In this document: piece after piece, positions 1 to 7,642 of the stretch
How the letters are laid out: each line of letters opens with the position of its first letter
Numbering within the stretch: the first letter of the stretch is position 1
Source of the DNA: Candidatus Omnitrophota bacterium
Lineage (GTDB): Bacteria; Hinthialibacterota; Hinthialibacteria; Hinthialibacterales; Hinthialibacteraceae
Length of the DNA stretch: 64,000 bases
Reading direction: 5' to 3'
NCBI GenBank assembly: GCA_040755155.1
Contig: JBFMBP010000078.1
Span: forward strand, 21,514-85,513
Program-made: the position numbers and the translations under genes
Notes under the pieces: model-generated
The model's input: the letters and a program-made list of their open reading frames with translations, nothing else
What the model was told of the DNA's origin: nothing
Database searches by the model: none

Positions 1-425
1 TCGATCTCGTCGCAGGGCTGAATCACCGCCATGCCGGGGATAGCGCGCATCAGCCCCAGGTCTTCCAATCCCATTTGGCTATGACCGTCCTCGCCGATGC
101 CGATGCCGGCGTGCGTGCCGACGATCTTGACGTTGGAGCGAGTATAGCCGACGGACATGCGGATCGTATCGTAGCGCCCGGTGACGAAACAGGCGAAACT
201 GCATACAAAGGGGATTTTTCCGGAAAGCGCCAAACCCGCGCCCGCGCCGATCATATTGGCCTCGGCGATGCCGAATTCGTAAAATCGGCTTGGATATTTT
301 TCGGCGAAATAGCAAGTCATCGTGGACTTGCTGAGGTCGGCGTCGAGAACGACGATGTCGGGATATTTTTCCGCCAATTCAACTAAGGCTTCTCCGAAAG
401 CTTGACGAGTCGCTTTTGCTGCCAT
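1..425 (-). CDS. Transketolase C-terminal subunit (partial, runs off left edge)
   Basis: The first 141 codons of a transketolase second subunit are visible on the minus strand; the rest lies left of the window. It starts MAAKATRQAFGEALVEL and has the pyrimidine-binding-domain pattern: an LDADLSKST stretch, the FYEFGIAEANMIGAGAGLA segment with the catalytic Glu region, and THAGIGIGEDGHSQMG. With the N-terminal subunit just upstream it would form a split transketolase of the pentose phosphate pathway, moving two-carbon ketol units with thiamine diphosphate. The start ATG at 425 is the only good one. A DXS-type enzyme is less likely because DXS is a single chain. Confidence 0.93.
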   Translation of the reverse strand, partial: MAAKATRQAFGEALVELAEKYPDIVVLDADLSKSTMTCYFAEKYPSRFYEFGIAEANMIGAGAGLALSGKIPFVCSFACFVTGRYDTIRMSVGYTRSNVKIVGTHAGIGIGEDGHSQMGLEDLGLMRAIPGMAVIQPCDEI

Positions 426-487
426 AATGTCCTTCCGCTGTTTTTTTATTGTAAGGGCGTGTTGAGCTTCGATTTGAGATTAGGATT

Positions 488-548
488 GGTGGGCTACGCT
501 TCGCTTTGAGCCCCCCCTACGATTCTTACTTGCCCTTGCCACCCCCCA
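488..548. repeat. Two interspersed repeat units between the transketolase genes
   Basis: The 155-base spacer holds a palindromic unit at 488-520: GGTGGGCT and its near-complement around a core CGCTTCGCTTTGAG. It is followed by a CTTGCCCTTGCCACCCC unit at about 530-547. Both units recur elsewhere in the window: the first at 21035, 38330 and 42531, the second around 24215, 27634, 37347 and 37523. The spacer thus contains repeat-family insertions, not a gene. Confidence 0.7.
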
Positions 549-580
549 GTCACCCAGTCTCCCCGTCCCACAATCTTGCT

Positions 581-1414
581 TTATGCGTTGACGAGTTCTT
601 CAACCGCTTTCTTCTCTTCCTCCCGGCTGGGGGCTTTGCCATGCCAGCCGACATTATTTTCCATGAAGGATACGCCTTTGCCCTTAACGGTTTTAGCCCA
701 AATGAGGGTAGGCGATCCCTTCGTCTGCGCCGCTTCGTCCAAAGCGCGCAGTATCTGCCCGATATCGTGGCCGTCGATAGCGATCACCTTCCAATTGAAG
801 GCGCGCCACTTGGCGTCGATGGGCGTTAGGGGCATCACGTCTTCTACGTAGCCGTCGATCTGACCGTTGTTGTTGTCCAGAATCGCTGTCAGGTTGTCAA
901 GGCCGAATTTGCCTGCGGAGAGCGCCGCTTCCCAAACTTGCCCTTCCTGGCATTCCCCGTCGCCCAGAACGCAATAGGTGCGCCAGGAGGATTTTTGCAT
1001 CTTGGCGGCCAACGCCATACCCACGGCGATGGAAAGCCCCTGCCCCAACGAGCCGGTTGACGCTTCCAGCGCTTCTAATTTTATCCGGTCGGGATGGCCT
1101 TGCAGCCGCGAACCGAAGCGGCGCAGAGTTAATAATTCCTTCTCATCGAAATAGCCCGCCAGCGAAAGCGCGGCGTACAAAGCGGGAACGCAATGCCCTT
1201 TGGACATAATGAACCGGTCGCGCTCCTCCCATTTGGGATTGGCGGGATCGTGCTTCATCGCGCCGAACATCAAGGCGGAAACGATGTCCGCAACGGATAA
1301 AGAGCCGCCGGGATGCCCGGAAGCGGCTTCCGTCAGCATTTTGACGACGTTGATGCGGATGGTTTTCGCGTATTGTTTCAGCGTATCTATATCTCGCGTA
1401 AGTTGAAAAACCAT
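581..1414 (-). CDS. Transketolase N-terminal subunit
   Basis: A 277-residue thiamine-diphosphate-binding half of transketolase, about the usual length for the split form. The ThDP motif is clear: GDGECQEGQ near residue 150 and DNNNGQIDG about 28 residues later. The early SGHPGGSLS and SKGHCVPALYA motifs are also family signatures. It lies upstream of the C-terminal subunit, with 155 bases between them, so the two are probably co-transcribed and form the heterotetrameric enzyme. The stop lies at 581. Confidence 0.95.
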   Translation of the reverse strand: MVFQLTRDIDTLKQYAKTIRINVVKMLTEAASGHPGGSLSVADIVSALMFGAMKHDPANPKWEERDRFIMSKGHCVPALYAALSLAGYFDEKELLTLRRFGSRLQGHPDRIKLEALEASTGSLGQGLSIAVGMALAAKMQKSSWRTYCVLGDGECQEGQVWEAALSAGKFGLDNLTAILDNNNGQIDGYVEDVMPLTPIDAKWRAFNWKVIAIDGHDIGQILRALDEAAQTKGSPTLIWAKTVKGKGVSFMENNVGWHGKAPSREEEKKAVEELVNA

Positions 1415-1601
1415 GATCCATCCTTTTTGCTTAGGTTAGAAAAATGGAAAAACGAATCTTCTCTCGCGTCTGCGATGACGAACCATTCTCATTATCCAGG
1501 GAAATGAGCGAAAAAACGTCCAATAGTAAGGGATAAAAGCGATAATAGGTTAACTTCCCCCTCCGCCGCAGGCAAGAGCCGCAAACTGGTTGTTGTTATT
1601 C

Positions 1602-2210
1602 CTAGAGAGCGCCATTGATCTCGCCGCCCCGGTTGTTGCGGGTTTCGCCGCCAGTGATGCCGATATCGCCCCAGCTGATTAAGCCGTTGGAAGGATGGTA
1701 AATCATTCCCCGGTCGCCCAGTCCCATGGCGTACCATTCCAAAGCGGATTGGGCGTGATCCGGTCCAAAACTATATAAGAGATAACCGTTCATCTTCATA
1801 TCGCACAGGTTGGCGCGTCCCGCCCAAGTCAAAGAAGGTTTTTTAGGATCGCAATCGAAACTGAAATACTTATAACTTTTTTGCAGCGTGAAAGCCGATC
1901 CATTGCGGTCGAATTTATCCGCTCCTCCGAAGATATCCTCCATGCTGATGGAACTGAGATAAGCGATGGGCGTGGTCAATTCATGCAAATCCTGCGTCAA
2001 GTCCGGCCCGATAGCGCCTGGAGGATATTTTGCCCGATCGAGACGGTAGGTTTCCAGCGCCAAGCCGACGGCCTTCAAATCTCCTTTGGTGCGGGCGACT
2101 TTAGCGCGGATCTGGGCGTTGAGAAAATTGGGCACGGCGATGGCGGCCAAAACGCCGATGATCGCGACGACGATAAGCAATTCGATGAGAGTAAATCCGT
2201 TCTTTCGCAT
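1602..2210 (-). CDS. Type IV pilin/pseudopilin-like secreted protein
   Basis: The N-terminus MRKNGFTLIELLIVVAIIG is a textbook prepilin leader: short basic leader, cleavage after Gly, Glu at +5, then a hydrophobic helix. The alpha-helix continues with NFLNAQIRAKVARTKGDLKAV, as in PulG-like major pseudopilins. An in-frame ATG lies four codons earlier (2222), but the ATG at 2210 has GGAA about 8 bases upstream and gives the standard leader. The C-terminal half has the short SFGPDHA and GDIGITGG pattern common in pilin-like proteins of planctomycete-type bacteria. It stands alone, without assembly genes, so whether it serves a pilus or type II secretion is unknown. Confidence 0.88.
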   Translation of the reverse strand: MRKNGFTLIELLIVVAIIGVLAAIAVPNFLNAQIRAKVARTKGDLKAVGLALETYRLDRAKYPPGAIGPDLTQDLHELTTPIAYLSSISMEDIFGGADKFDRNGSAFTLQKSYKYFSFDCDPKKPSLTWAGRANLCDMKMNGYLLYSFGPDHAQSALEWYAMGLGDRGMIYHPSNGLISWGDIGITGGETRNNRGGEINGAL

Positions 2211-2336
2211 GATATTTTCCATTTCTTCAAGACGTTCTCCGATAGAATCTTCAAGAAACGATCTATCATTAAATAAATTTTTCCCATCTTAAACTCAATA
2301 TTATCAAATAGTAACTATTAAATTATCATCGGTGAA

Positions 2337-2354
2337 ACGTTCCATGTGGAACGT
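2337..2354. promoter_or_regulatory. parS-like palindrome
   Basis: The sequence ACGTTCCATGTGGAACGT has 8-base inverted arms around a 2-base centre. It differs by a single central base from the well-known ParB-binding parS form GTTCCACGTGGAAC. It lies in the non-coding gap upstream of the pilin gene, and 8-12 kb from the rpmH-jag block that usually sits near oriC. No parA/parB gene is in the window. It could instead be an operator for a local regulator. Confidence 0.4.
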
Positions 2355-2369
2355 GGATTATTACCATTA

Positions 2370-2564
2370 TTATATCAAGGATTGGTAGTATCTCTTCGCT
2401 TCATCCCCTGAAAATCTTTCATCATTCCTTACTTCATCAATCATCTTCGATAAGACAGAGTTTTCGATCGTTTCTTCCAATAGATTAAATTCCTCAATCG
2501 GTATTTGAACCGCGAATGGTTTTTGATTTTCGTCGAGAACGATTTTTTTATGGATTGCCAACAT
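2370..2564 (-). CDS. Small antitoxin-like protein
   Basis: A 64-residue acidic protein, MLAIHKKIVLDENQKPFAVQIPIEEF and onwards. The pattern of a self-referential 'LDENQKPFAVQIPIEEFNLLEE' beta-strand and helix resembles the N-terminus of Phd/YefM-type antitoxins that read 'VTDENGKPVAVVIP'. No toxin gene follows it; the next gene on its strand is the pilin. It lies 24 bases after the DUF2442 gene and may belong to the same transcription unit. Function is inferred from pattern only. Confidence 0.55.
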   Translation of the reverse strand: MLAIHKKIVLDENQKPFAVQIPIEEFNLLEETIENSVLSKMIDEVRNDERFSGDEAKRYYQSLI

Positions 2565-2588
2565 GATTAGCGGCCTTTCGTATGGTTT

Positions 2589-2849
2589 CTACTTATATAT
2601 CAATGGAAACGATTCGGGATTCTCAATCGATTCCAGGCTAAGATCGACATCCAGCGCTGGCCAGCGCAGATGATCTTCATGCACAAGTTGAACGTTCAAG
2701 ATATCTTCGATTTTCGCCTGGAGAAACCAAGAAAATTGTTCGAATGGCAAAAAATGTTCTTTCTCCCGAACGAGCAGCCAAAATCCCAATTTGCCGATAT
2801 TGGTCACTTCAACGGGAGAAATGCTCTTTCCAGACGCGAATGAGTTCAT
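2589..2849 (-). CDS. DUF2442 domain protein
   Basis: An 86-residue protein of the DUF2442 family. Typical features are the opening EVTNIGKLGFWLLV, the central FLPFEQFSWF and the ending HLRWPALDVDLSLESI. Its start overlaps the end of the DUF4160 gene by 41 bases, so the two are tightly coupled. DUF2442/DUF4160 pairs are widespread in genomes rich in toxin-antitoxin genes. Their biochemical role is not established. Confidence 0.85.
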   Translation of the reverse strand: MNSFASGKSISPVEVTNIGKLGFWLLVREKEHFLPFEQFSWFLQAKIEDILNVQLVHEDHLRWPALDVDLSLESIENPESFPLIYK

Positions 2850-3048
2850 GCTTGCGCTCCTCTACAACTCTACCTATATCGTTTATTTCGCTACTCGAAA
2901 AACCATAATTTTTTGCCAGCGAAACGGTTGGTTCAAGCCAGAATTTCGCTTCTCCATCTGCGCTCGATACATGCACATGAGACCTCGGCTCTTCCCGTGA
3001 GAAGAAGAAAAACCGATAACCTTTCCAGTAGAAAACCGTAGGACTCAT
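2809..3048 (-). CDS. DUF4160 domain protein
   Basis: A 79-residue protein with the family start MSPTVFYWKGYRFFFFSREE and the HVHVSSADGEAKFWLEP core that defines DUF4160. I chose the ATG at 3048 because it begins with the conserved MSPTVF. A GTG two codons upstream would give a 4-base overlap with the preceding nucleotidyltransferase gene. It is the first of the DUF4160-DUF2442 pair here. A second pair lies at 50098-50619. Confidence 0.88.
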   Translation of the reverse strand: MSPTVFYWKGYRFFFFSREEPRSHVHVSSADGEAKFWLEPTVSLAKNYGFSSSEINDIGRVVEERKHELIRVWKEHFSR

Positions 3049-3050
3049 AA

Positions 3051-3341
3051 TCACTTATCGTCGTATCGAGAGTCATAGATATAAATCTTGATCCTGCTGC
3101 GTTCGACGGCTTCGCGGAAATAGGGATTCTTGATGGAATCTTCCAACACTAAATCTACAGGCCGTCCGAATATCTCCTCCAAGCGTTCCTTCAGATCGAA
3201 ATAGCGGCTGAACATTTTTCCCGGCTTCCTGTCAAAAAGCGCTACGACATCCACATCGCTATCCGGTCCGAAATTCTCCCCGGCGAACGAACCGAAAACA
3301 TCCAAGCGCCTAACGCTCGCCTCCGCGCAAGCGTTGCTAAT
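3051..3341 (-). CDS. MNT-type minimal nucleotidyltransferase with no normal start codon
   Basis: The protein has the minimal nucleotidyltransferase core FGSFAGENFGPDSDVDVVALF (GS-x9-DxD metal site), followed by LKERLEEIFGRPVDLVLED. Such proteins (MntA-like) AMPylate or adenylylate partners and usually pair with HEPN proteins. Here no HEPN gene follows. The reading frame runs upstream to a stop at about 3360 and includes the expected helix (ISNACAEASVRRLDVF), but it has no ATG or GTG. Initiation must use a TTG at 3305, inside the conserved region, or a rare ATT near 3341; otherwise the gene has lost its start. Confidence 0.75.
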   Translation of the reverse strand: MSNACAEASVRRLDVFGSFAGENFGPDSDVDVVALFDRKPGKMFSRYFDLKERLEEIFGRPVDLVLEDSIKNPYFREAVERSRIKIYIYDSRYDDK

Positions 3342-3411
3342 CGCTGGTTTATATTTATCTTATGTCTTGCATAGTTTTAACCTGATTATCTTGCGTTTTA
3401 TAGCGTTGTAG

Positions 3412-3436
3412 GATGGGTCGCGTTGTTTGACCCATC
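3412..3436. repeat. Short hairpin element
   Basis: Perfect 8-base arms GATGGGTC and GACCCATC flank a 9-base loop. Similar GCGACCCATCCTGCC text occurs at about 4658. It fits a dispersed palindromic unit, and could also end the COG2958-like transcript, although no T-run follows. Confidence 0.5.
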
Positions 3437-3469
3437 AATTACAATATACATAACACTTATCTTATAACG

Positions 3470-4426
3470 TTAGACAATCTTAAGTTTCTCTTTGATATAC
3501 TTCTCAATATCCTTAATTACTTCATCATATTCGGCTCGGTGAATTCGTTTCGACTCAAAATCAATTTTCACATCCTGCAGAAATTTCTCAAAGTCAGTGT
3601 TTTGCTCGCATAGTTTGTTGATTGTCTCCCAATCAAGAGCGCTCTTGATCCTTGCTGGATAGAGTATAGTTGATCCATCAATATCCTTTGGATCCAAATG
3701 AATAATTCCAATCCCGAAGGAGGATGCTAACCGTTCAAGTTCCGAAAGGAATTCATCATCTTGCAAAATGTCCGCTGCAACAAGATACCCTTCATGCGCC
3801 CAAGATGAATTGGAAACGGATTGAAAATAGGCTTCCCTATAGTTTCCTTTTGTCAGAGATTTTTTAAGTTCAAACGAGAACAAGCGCAAAGAGTTATTAT
3901 CCGAAAGCCGATTAAATTCGATAACATCGGGACGCCAATCATCCAGAGGTAGGTAAAAACCAACCATATCCGGGTGAATCCATTCATTGAATCCTGTCTT
4001 TGAAGATTTCTCATGATGTATTGTTTTTGTATATATTGATCTTCCGCGATTAAAGGAAGGATTTGCGTAAGCGAAATAGGTCAAAAGCGGATGCAAATCG
4101 CGTTCACTGAATTCCGTCTTCTTCTCGCTCTTCTTGACTTCTTCCTTCTCAATTTTATTGATCGCATCTAGCGGCAAATCACTTTGCCGTTCTTTGAGAA
4201 AAAACCGAACGGGGCGCTTCCCCACTTTAATAAACTTGGATGATATGTTATCACGCACTTCGACATATAGTTGAGCGCCAAGACTTTGCCAAGGCGTCTT
4301 CCCAGTAGTTTTTATTTTTAATGTCATCCCTTTCTCATTAGCAAATTGCCATATTTCTTGATAGGTCAGAGGTTTTGGAGATTGATTCAAGACTTCATAA
4401 GCCAAGTCTAAATATGTATTACTCAT
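3470..4426 (-). CDS. COG2958-like protein: HARE-type winged helix plus restriction-like nuclease fold
   Basis: A 318-residue protein. Residues 1-75 (TYLDLAYEVLNQSPKPLTYQEIWQFA...TPWQSLGAQLY) match the HARE/HB1-ASXL winged-helix domain seen at the N-terminus of some restriction enzymes and chromatin proteins. Residues about 115-280 include WRPDVIEF, FSFELKKS and NSSWAHEGYLV, compatible with a PD-(D/E)xK nuclease core (D...ExK). It resembles the COG2958 family. It stands alone among accessory genes and may be a solitary restriction or DNA-repair nuclease. Catalytic activity is inferred. Confidence 0.72.
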   Translation of the reverse strand: MSNTYLDLAYEVLNQSPKPLTYQEIWQFANEKGMTLKIKTTGKTPWQSLGAQLYVEVRDNISSKFIKVGKRPVRFFLKERQSDLPLDAINKIEKEEVKKSEKKTEFSERDLHPLLTYFAYANPSFNRGRSIYTKTIHHEKSSKTGFNEWIHPDMVGFYLPLDDWRPDVIEFNRLSDNNSLRLFSFELKKSLTKGNYREAYFQSVSNSSWAHEGYLVAADILQDDEFLSELERLASSFGIGIIHLDPKDIDGSTILYPARIKSALDWETINKLCEQNTDFEKFLQDVKIDFESKRIHRAEYDEVIKDIEKYIKEKLKIV

Positions 4427-4494
4427 TCTTTGTTACTCCTATCCTCTCATACAAGATTGAAATGTTTAGCATATCACTTACAATTTCCATCCAA

Positions 4495-4577
4495 TCTTGT
4501 CAGAATCGAGATGGGCAGGATTTTCAGAATAAAAAATCCTAGTTATTCTTACATCCTTGAGATCCAGATTCAGACAG
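4495..4577. repeat. Degenerate copy of the 'GATTCGGACAA' palindromic repeat
   Basis: In inverted orientation this stretch matches the units at 57087, 57553 and 58420: ends of the TTGTCCGAATC/GATTCGGACAA type, with an internal 'AGGATTTTCAGAATAAAAAATCCT' type core. It occupies most of the gap upstream of the COG2958-like gene. This copy is more diverged than the others. Confidence 0.6.
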
Positions 4578-4688
4578 CAACAGCTCGCATCTTGAAACGC
4601 GCTGACTGTCTGCACTCCTCGTTCATTATATCCATTTAAACCGATGGATCGAAAAACGCGACCCATCCTGCCTTCTACCATAACAAAA

Positions 4689-5069
4689 TCACCGGTTGGC
4701 GAACCAGACTACATACTCGCGCACTGGCCAAAAATTAGGATTGGTTCGGGAAACGACTTCCATGTCGGCTAAGGGAACCAATCCTTCTTTCTTGCCTTCG
4801 CGGACTTTGATAATTATTCCGTAATCGGGATCGTCTTCTTCGATCGAAAGGACTGTCATGACATGCCCTAACCGAAAAGGTTCTTTTTTCGCGATATCGG
4901 TGAAGAAGGTTTCATCGCTATCTTCCTCTCGCTTGACATCGAATGGAAAGGCGAGATGCTGGGACAGCCAACGCGCCCAATTTCGTTTTTCCCATTCCTC
5001 AAATTTCTGATCCAACAGGTCATCGTTTTCTTCGTCCCAAGATGAATCGTAGTTATTTAGTAAAGCCAT
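4689..5069 (-). CDS. Small acidic protein of the 'calcium-binding protein' VWFANR family
   Basis: A 126-residue acidic protein ending PVREYVVWFANR. The pattern WARWLSQHLAFPFDV, then LGHVMTVLSIEEDDPDYGIIIKVREGKKEGLVPLADMEV, then VWFANR is shared by small proteins often annotated as calcium-binding in planctomycete-like genomes. I chose the ATG at 5069 because AGGAG lies 8 bases upstream; an in-frame ATG 13 codons earlier lacks a ribosome site. Its function is not known. It is not obviously linked to either neighbour. Confidence 0.68.
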   Translation of the reverse strand: MALLNNYDSSWDEENDDLLDQKFEEWEKRNWARWLSQHLAFPFDVKREEDSDETFFTDIAKKEPFRLGHVMTVLSIEEDDPDYGIIIKVREGKKEGLVPLADMEVVSRTNPNFWPVREYVVWFANR

Positions 5070-5100
5070 TGTTGTTTCTCCTTTCTCCACAGTGGTTATA

Positions 5101-6039
5101 TTATTCACCTTTCACAAACCGTTGATAGAGTTCCAACGCCGCCTGGTCGGAGATGTTGGGGCCGATGACGAGGCGGGCGCGGACGGAGACGGTGTCGTTC
5201 GCCGCTACGTCTTTGCCGATGAACGACATGTATAAGGAATTATGGCCAGCTACGCCGTCGGGGGGATTCAAATTGTAGGGCGTTTCCAGGGCGAAGCAGT
5301 CTTCCGGCTTGGCCATCATGACGGCGGTTAGGCCTGTATTGGCGTTTTTGCGCATCCCGATGGGCGCTTCCAAATAGCGCGTTAGCGACCATTGCACCGG
5401 ATTCGATCCCAGTTCCCAACGTCCGTCGCAGAACAATTGAGCCGCCGCCAGGTCGCGGGGAAACGCCAAATAAGTTCCTAGCACCAGCGGATTGCCGTCG
5501 GCGGCCAGAAACGCGGGGACGCCGGGAGCGTGGCGGGGGGCCTTGGCGTAAATCCAGCTTTGAAAATCCTTGGCGAAATAAGAAGAGAGAAAGATTTCGA
5601 AATTCTTCATATCCTGATGCGGCTTGCATAGGATTTCCAGGTCGAGCGCCTCGGGCGCCTTCCAGCCGTAGATGGCGCTCATTTCGTAGGGATTGTTCTC
5701 GTCCGGCGGCCAATAAATATGGGCGCGGCCATCGTCCAGCGGCTTGGCCAGTTTCTGCCGTGCGCGCGCATCTTCGCCCCAACGTTTGTTTGTAGACAAA
5801 ACGCGGTAGAGGCTGAAGATTCCCGGATTGTCGCCGCCATAGGCCAATTCCACGCCCGACGAGGCGTCCACGATGGATACGACGCCCTGCGAGGAGGCGT
5901 CGGCGCGCAGTTTGCCTTTGAGCGCACCGGTATCGAACTCGAAAAAGCCGTTGTCCACGGCGTGAAAAGCCAGGTCGGACGCTCCAGCAGCGAGGGGAAA
6001 TAAAATAAAGGAAAGAATAATATGGATCGAATAACGCAT
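5101..6039 (-). CDS. Secreted protein of unknown function
   Basis: A 312-residue protein with a clear signal peptide (MRYSIHIILSFILFPLAAGASD). The body is beta-rich, with many aromatic residues and glycines (GKLRADASSQGVVSIVDASSGVELAYGGD), and looks like a galactose-mutarotase-type or beta-sandwich carbohydrate domain. I cannot place it in a family. It lies 83 bases downstream of the secreted alpha-L-fucosidase on the same strand, so a role in sugar processing at the cell surface is a reasonable guess. Confidence 0.7.
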   Translation of the reverse strand: MRYSIHIILSFILFPLAAGASDLAFHAVDNGFFEFDTGALKGKLRADASSQGVVSIVDASSGVELAYGGDNPGIFSLYRVLSTNKRWGEDARARQKLAKPLDDGRAHIYWPPDENNPYEMSAIYGWKAPEALDLEILCKPHQDMKNFEIFLSSYFAKDFQSWIYAKAPRHAPGVPAFLAADGNPLVLGTYLAFPRDLAAAQLFCDGRWELGSNPVQWSLTRYLEAPIGMRKNANTGLTAVMMAKPEDCFALETPYNLNPPDGVAGHNSLYMSFIGKDVAANDTVSVRARLVIGPNISDQAALELYQRFVKGE

Positions 6040-6071
6040 GGATGAGAACCTCCGTAGAAAATATGCTTAAT

Positions 6072-6104
6072 CCCTCACCCTTGCCCTCTCCCAAAGGGCG
6101 AGGG
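6072..6104. repeat. GC-rich hairpin repeat (CCCTCACCC...GGCGAGGG)
   Basis: The unit CCCTCACCCTTGCCCTCTCC followed by CAAAGGGCGAGGG folds back on itself through the CCCTC and GAGGG ends. A close relative lies at 48347-48379. It sits between the fucosidase gene and the secreted protein gene. Confidence 0.55.
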
Positions 6105-6122
6105 AATTGCATAACAAGATAC

Positions 6123-7418
6123 TCAATTGGATTTTACTTTCAATTCGATAATAACGTCGATGGAATCTTCCGGAATGGGCGGCAGGGCTATTTCCGTCCC
6201 GTCCGTGTTGGTTGAACATTGCAGTTTCTTCCCTTTGAATACGCGGGCGGATTGGACGGCGAAATCGGCGGCTGGCAGTTTTAACGACGCGCCCGGCGAT
6301 TTCAGGATATGCAAATAAACGATATCGCCCTTTCGCGTGGAAGTTCCCCATTCCTGCTTGACGAAAGGTCCACGGCGGGTTTTGTAGATGGTCTTGCCAT
6401 TCTCCTTCAGCCATTGGCCGACGGCGATCAATCGTTCCTGGAATTCGGGCTGAATCTCGCCCGTGGGCATGGGGCCGACATTGAGCAACAGATTGGCGCC
6501 GAAGCCCGCCGCCTTCACCAAATAATGAACAATCTCTTTTACCGATTTGTATTTATGGTCGTCTTTGTTGTATCCCCAGGAGTTATTCATCGTAAGACAA
6601 GTTTCCAGCGGCAGTTGGGAGACTCCCGCCTTGTTGAAGCCAGCGGTGTTCTCTCCAGGCAAATCCTGCTCGAACATCTGGAAGCCTTCACCGGGATACG
6701 GCGCTACGTGGTGGTTGCTGCCAATCAAGGCTTGCGGCTGCAGAGAGTGGATCGTATGGTAAATGCCGTCGTTGTTCCAATCCGCGTCCGGCTTATCCCA
6801 AAGGCCGTCGAACCATAAGCCGCCGATCTTGCCGTAATTCGCGCAAAGTTCCCGCATATGGCCTTCGTAGTATTGCAAATAGCGGCTCCAATCGCCCGAT
6901 TCCGCACGCCCGGCGTCATGGCCGGTTCTGCCGCGCGGGAAATAATCGGGATGATGCCAATCCAATTGCGAATAATAGAAAAACAGTTTGATTCCCTTCT
7001 TTTTACAGGCTTTAGCCAATTCCGCCATGACGTCGCGGCCAAAGGGCGTATTCGTGATCTTATAATCGGTCAGCGCTGTGTCGAACATGCAAAAGCCGTC
7101 GTGATGCTTGCTGGTAATCGTGATATATTTCATTCCAGCTGTCTTCACCAGATCGACCCATTTGTCGGCATTGAACTTGACGGGATTGAATTGGGGATAG
7201 AGTTTTTCGTATTCTTGAATAGCGATCTTGTCGTTGTTCATCACCCATTCCCCCTTGCTCAGCAGGGAATAAACGCCCCAATGGACGAAAAGCCCGAATC
7301 TTGCATCTTGGAACCATTCCTGAGCCTTGACTTGGGGATCGGACTTGTCTGCGAAAATAGACGATGGCATCCATAGCATCATTGCGGCGAGAACAAACAT
7401 AAAATAGCGCGATTTCAT
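6123..7418 (-). CDS. Secreted alpha-L-fucosidase (GH29)
   Basis: A 431-residue glycoside hydrolase family 29 enzyme with a signal peptide (residues 1-23). Family motifs are WFQDARFGLFVHWGVYS (35-51), SKHHDGFCMF (103-112, active-site histidines), and GGLWFDG (199-205), in which Asp204 is the expected nucleophile. The C-terminal 100 residues form the usual beta-sandwich (MPTGEIQP onward). It releases terminal L-fucose from glycans by a retaining mechanism, outside the cytoplasm. Fucosidases of this kind are common in particle-degrading bacteria. Confidence 0.95.
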   Translation of the reverse strand: MKSRYFMFVLAAMMLWMPSSIFADKSDPQVKAQEWFQDARFGLFVHWGVYSLLSKGEWVMNNDKIAIQEYEKLYPQFNPVKFNADKWVDLVKTAGMKYITITSKHHDGFCMFDTALTDYKITNTPFGRDVMAELAKACKKKGIKLFFYYSQLDWHHPDYFPRGRTGHDAGRAESGDWSRYLQYYEGHMRELCANYGKIGGLWFDGLWDKPDADWNNDGIYHTIHSLQPQALIGSNHHVAPYPGEGFQMFEQDLPGENTAGFNKAGVSQLPLETCLTMNNSWGYNKDDHKYKSVKEIVHYLVKAAGFGANLLLNVGPMPTGEIQPEFQERLIAVGQWLKENGKTIYKTRRGPFVKQEWGTSTRKGDIVYLHILKSPGASLKLPAADFAVQSARVFKGKKLQCSTNTDGTEIALPPIPEDSIDVIIELKVKSN

Positions 7419-7642
7419 TTTATTCCTCCAAATTTATTAGCGTTTCCGCATTGTCAAATATTCGTCCTTCTTTGTCCAGGCATGAAAGAGTAAACAGGAT
7501 AACGTAATAGAATAGTTTTATATAAAAATGCTTCAATTGAAGTTTATGAATGAAAAAAGACAAAATCAATCATCGAAGAGGATGACAAACACCAATCCCA
7601 GAGTAACATGTTTTTTTATCGTTTCCGTGGAGAGAGAGCCAA

